NCBI RefSeq assembly: GCF_014042015.1
Contig: NZ_CP059493.1
Coordinates: forward strand, 1,302,001-1,366,000
Reading direction: 5' to 3'
Source: Actinotalea sp. JY-7876
Lineage (GTDB): Bacteria > Actinomycetota > Actinomycetes > Actinomycetales > Cellulomonadaceae
Length of the DNA: 64,000 nt
A program made the position numbers and the translations under genes. This document shows, piece after piece, positions 62,668 to 64,000 of the stretch (positions within the stretch are counted from its first letter, which is position 1; each line of letters starts with the position of its first letter). The notes under the pieces are model-generated. The model saw only the letters and a list, made by a program, of their open reading frames with translations. It made no database searches and was not told where the DNA came from.

Positions 62668-63666
62668 TCAGCCGATCGCGCGCCGGTCGGGAGCCGCGGT
62701 GCGGACCGCCGGGAGCCGGGTGCGGGCGACGACCGCCTCGAGGGTCTGCGCGACGCTGCGGCCCGACAGCCGTGCGTCCGTGCTGGCCAGGAGGCGGTGG
62801 GTGAGCACCGGTGCGGCGAGGTCCTGCACGTCGTCGGGCAGGACGTGGTCCCGGCCCGCCATGGCGGCGGACGCCTTGGCGATCCGCAGCAGCTGGATCG
62901 CGGCTCGCGGCGACGCGCCCAGCCGCAGCATGGGGTCGTGGCGTGTGGCGTCGGCCAGGTCCACGACGTACTGCTTGATCCCGGGTGCGGCGTACAGCCG
63001 CCGCGCGACGTCGACGATCGCGGCGATCTCGGTCGCGCTCGTCACGTGCGTCAGGTGGGCGAGCGGGTCGGCGGCCTCCTGGCGGTCGAGCATCTCGACC
63101 TCGGCGGCCCGGTCGGGGTAGCCGACGCTGAGGCGCACCATGAAGCGGTCGCGCTGCGCCTCGGGCAGGGCGTAGGTGCCCTCCATCTCGATGGGGTTCT
63201 GCGTCGCGACGACGAGGAACGGCCGGGGGAGCGCGTACGTCGTGCCGTCGATCGTGGTCTGCCCCTCCTGCATGCACTCGAGCAGCGCCGACTGCGTCTT
63301 GGGGGAGGCGCGGTTGATCTCGTCGCCGATGACGACGTTGGCGAAGACGGGGCCGGGGCGGAACTCGAACTGGTGCGACTCGGGACGGTAGATCGTCACG
63401 CCCGTGAGGTCGCTCGGCAGCAGGTCCGGCGTGAACTGGATGCGCCCCACGCTGCAGTCGACCGATCGTGCGAGCGCCTTGGCCAGCGTCGTCTTGCCCA
63501 CGCCCGGCACGTCCTCGAGCAGCACGTGGCCCTCGGCGAGGAGCGCCGCGACCGTGAGCCGCACCAGCTCCGCGCGGCCGGAGATGACCGTCTCCATGGC
63601 CGCCCGTACGCGCTGCGCGGTGTCGGCGACGTCGTCGATCTCGCGCGCGGAGGGCAGTGCGTGCAT
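62668..63666 (-). CDS. MoxR family AAA+ ATPase
   Basis: A 332-residue MoxR-type AAA+ protein. Walker A DVPGVGKTT (K58), Walker B VVIGDEINRASPKTQSALLE (D115-E116), sensor 1 VATQNPIEMEGTYALPEAQRDRF, and the C-terminal lid with RLGASPRAAIQLLRIAKA. MoxR ATPases act as chaperones loading cofactors or activating vWA-domain partners. It is the first gene of its operon, transcribed away from mraZ. A GGAAGGGG ribosome-binding site precedes its ATG. Confidence 0.95.
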   Translation of the reverse strand: MHALPSAREIDDVADTAQRVRAAMETVISGRAELVRLTVAALLAEGHVLLEDVPGVGKTTLAKALARSVDCSVGRIQFTPDLLPSDLTGVTIYRPESHQFEFRPGPVFANVVIGDEINRASPKTQSALLECMQEGQTTIDGTTYALPRPFLVVATQNPIEMEGTYALPEAQRDRFMVRLSVGYPDRAAEVEMLDRQEAADPLAHLTHVTSATEIAAIVDVARRLYAAPGIKQYVVDLADATRHDPMLRLGASPRAAIQLLRIAKASAAMAGRDHVLPDDVQDLAAPVLTHRLLASTDARLSGRSVAQTLEAVVARTRLPAVRTAAPDRRAIG

Positions 63667-64000
63667 GGCGACCCCTTCCTCGGCTGTCCCGAGCGTAGGC
63701 GACCGGGTGCCCTGGGGCGATGGCCCCCGGGCGGGCGATCCCCCACTTCGCTCCACCGGGACGGGTCGCCGGCGCCGCGCCCGGTGCGCTGCCCCGCACG
63801 CCGGGGCGTCCTGGCCCCCGGGACGCGCCTGGGGCGGCGCCCGCCGCGTCACGGCCCTCCACCGTCCTCCACCGCCCCTCACCTGCGGCGACACCGTGGC
63901 AGGAGGGTGAAACGTGGCACTGCTCCCTTGCTGGTGGAGGGAAGTGGAGTACTGTGGTGGGACCTGGGGAGCGGTGGGCCTGCCCGGGGCGCGCAACGGG
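63667..64000. other. Intergenic region between moxR and a presumed mraZ
   Basis: This 334-base stretch has no gene I can support. Its left part holds the moxR promoter and leader; the right part (63928-63969) carries a promoter with four 10-bp-spaced repeats of the kind found before mraZ. The mraZ start codon would be to the right of the window. Confidence 0.6.
63928..63969 (+). promoter_or_regulatory. Putative mraZ promoter with MraZ boxes
   Basis: GTGGAG (63934), GTGGAG (63944), GTGGTG (63954) and CTGGGG (63964) recur with exact 10-bp spacing. This is one helical turn, as in the TGGG-type repeats bound by MraZ at its own promoter. The repeats interleave with a -35-like TTGCTG (63928-63933) and -10-like TACTGT (63950-63955; 16-base spacer), which fits autorepression. 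moxR-DUF58-tgpA upstream of the dcw cluster is usual in this group. Confidence 0.65.

Overview
The window is very GC-rich chromosomal DNA from an actinomycete, most likely a member of the Micrococcales close to Cellulomonas or Isoptericola. That placement is an inference from gene order, from actinobacterial families (DUF3046, DUF3040, DUF5302, SAV_6107-type HEPN) and from start/stop overlaps of the GTGA/ATGA type at many operon junctions. Coding density is very high. I see no tRNA, rRNA, CRISPR array, transposase or prophage gene.

The first ~41 kb is the conserved actinobacterial core segment that Mycobacterium also has around thyA-dapA-ftsK-recA-lexA. A minus-strand gabD-azlC-azlD operon is followed by thyA-folA-dapA-rnj, a YcaQ-like gene, a TetR/membrane-protein pair, ftsK, capA, pgsA-cinA-clgR, nei-lhr (minus), DUF3046-recA-recX-rny, a gluABCD-type amino-acid ABC transporter, miaB, two ybjN paralogues, a dioxygenase-like gene with miaA and dapF, an rsmC-like gene, hflX, a DinG-type helicase, ldh, lexA (minus), a LysM gene and nrdR.

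The second part (41-64 kb) is more mixed: a ferritin-like orphan, a fadD/aldo-keto reductase operon, a small DUF5302 protein with a hexapeptide repeat, serA, a secreted matrixin-like protease, a HelD/HelR-type helicase, a three-gene signalling operon (receiver-PP2C phosphatase, CHASE3 kinase, Rcp1-like receiver), a PAC2 protein, an MFS carrier, a cold-shock protein, a spermidine-synthase-like protein, a HEPN-dinB operon, DUF3040, and a moxR-DUF58-transglutaminase operon. The window ends in what looks like the regulatory region of mraZ, the first gene of the division and cell-wall (dcw) cluster.

The unifying theme is DNA metabolism and the SOS response. LexA-type boxes (TCGAAC-N4-GTTCGA) occur at recA, between lexA and the LysM gene, and before HEPN-dinB. 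The lexA/LysM region is the most unusual piece of DNA here: besides a box on the lexA promoter, three box-like elements abut at 15-bp spacing just downstream of a promoter for the LysM gene, which sits where Mycobacterium has chiZ and Bacillus has yneA. A 35-codon remnant of an ABC-transporter ATPase lies just before the recA SOS box, and recX may start at a CTG overlapping the recA stop. I did not find an unmistakably new multi-gene system. The best candidates for follow-up are the SOS-controlled HEPN-dinB pair, the tandem-box LysM promoter and the signalling triad.
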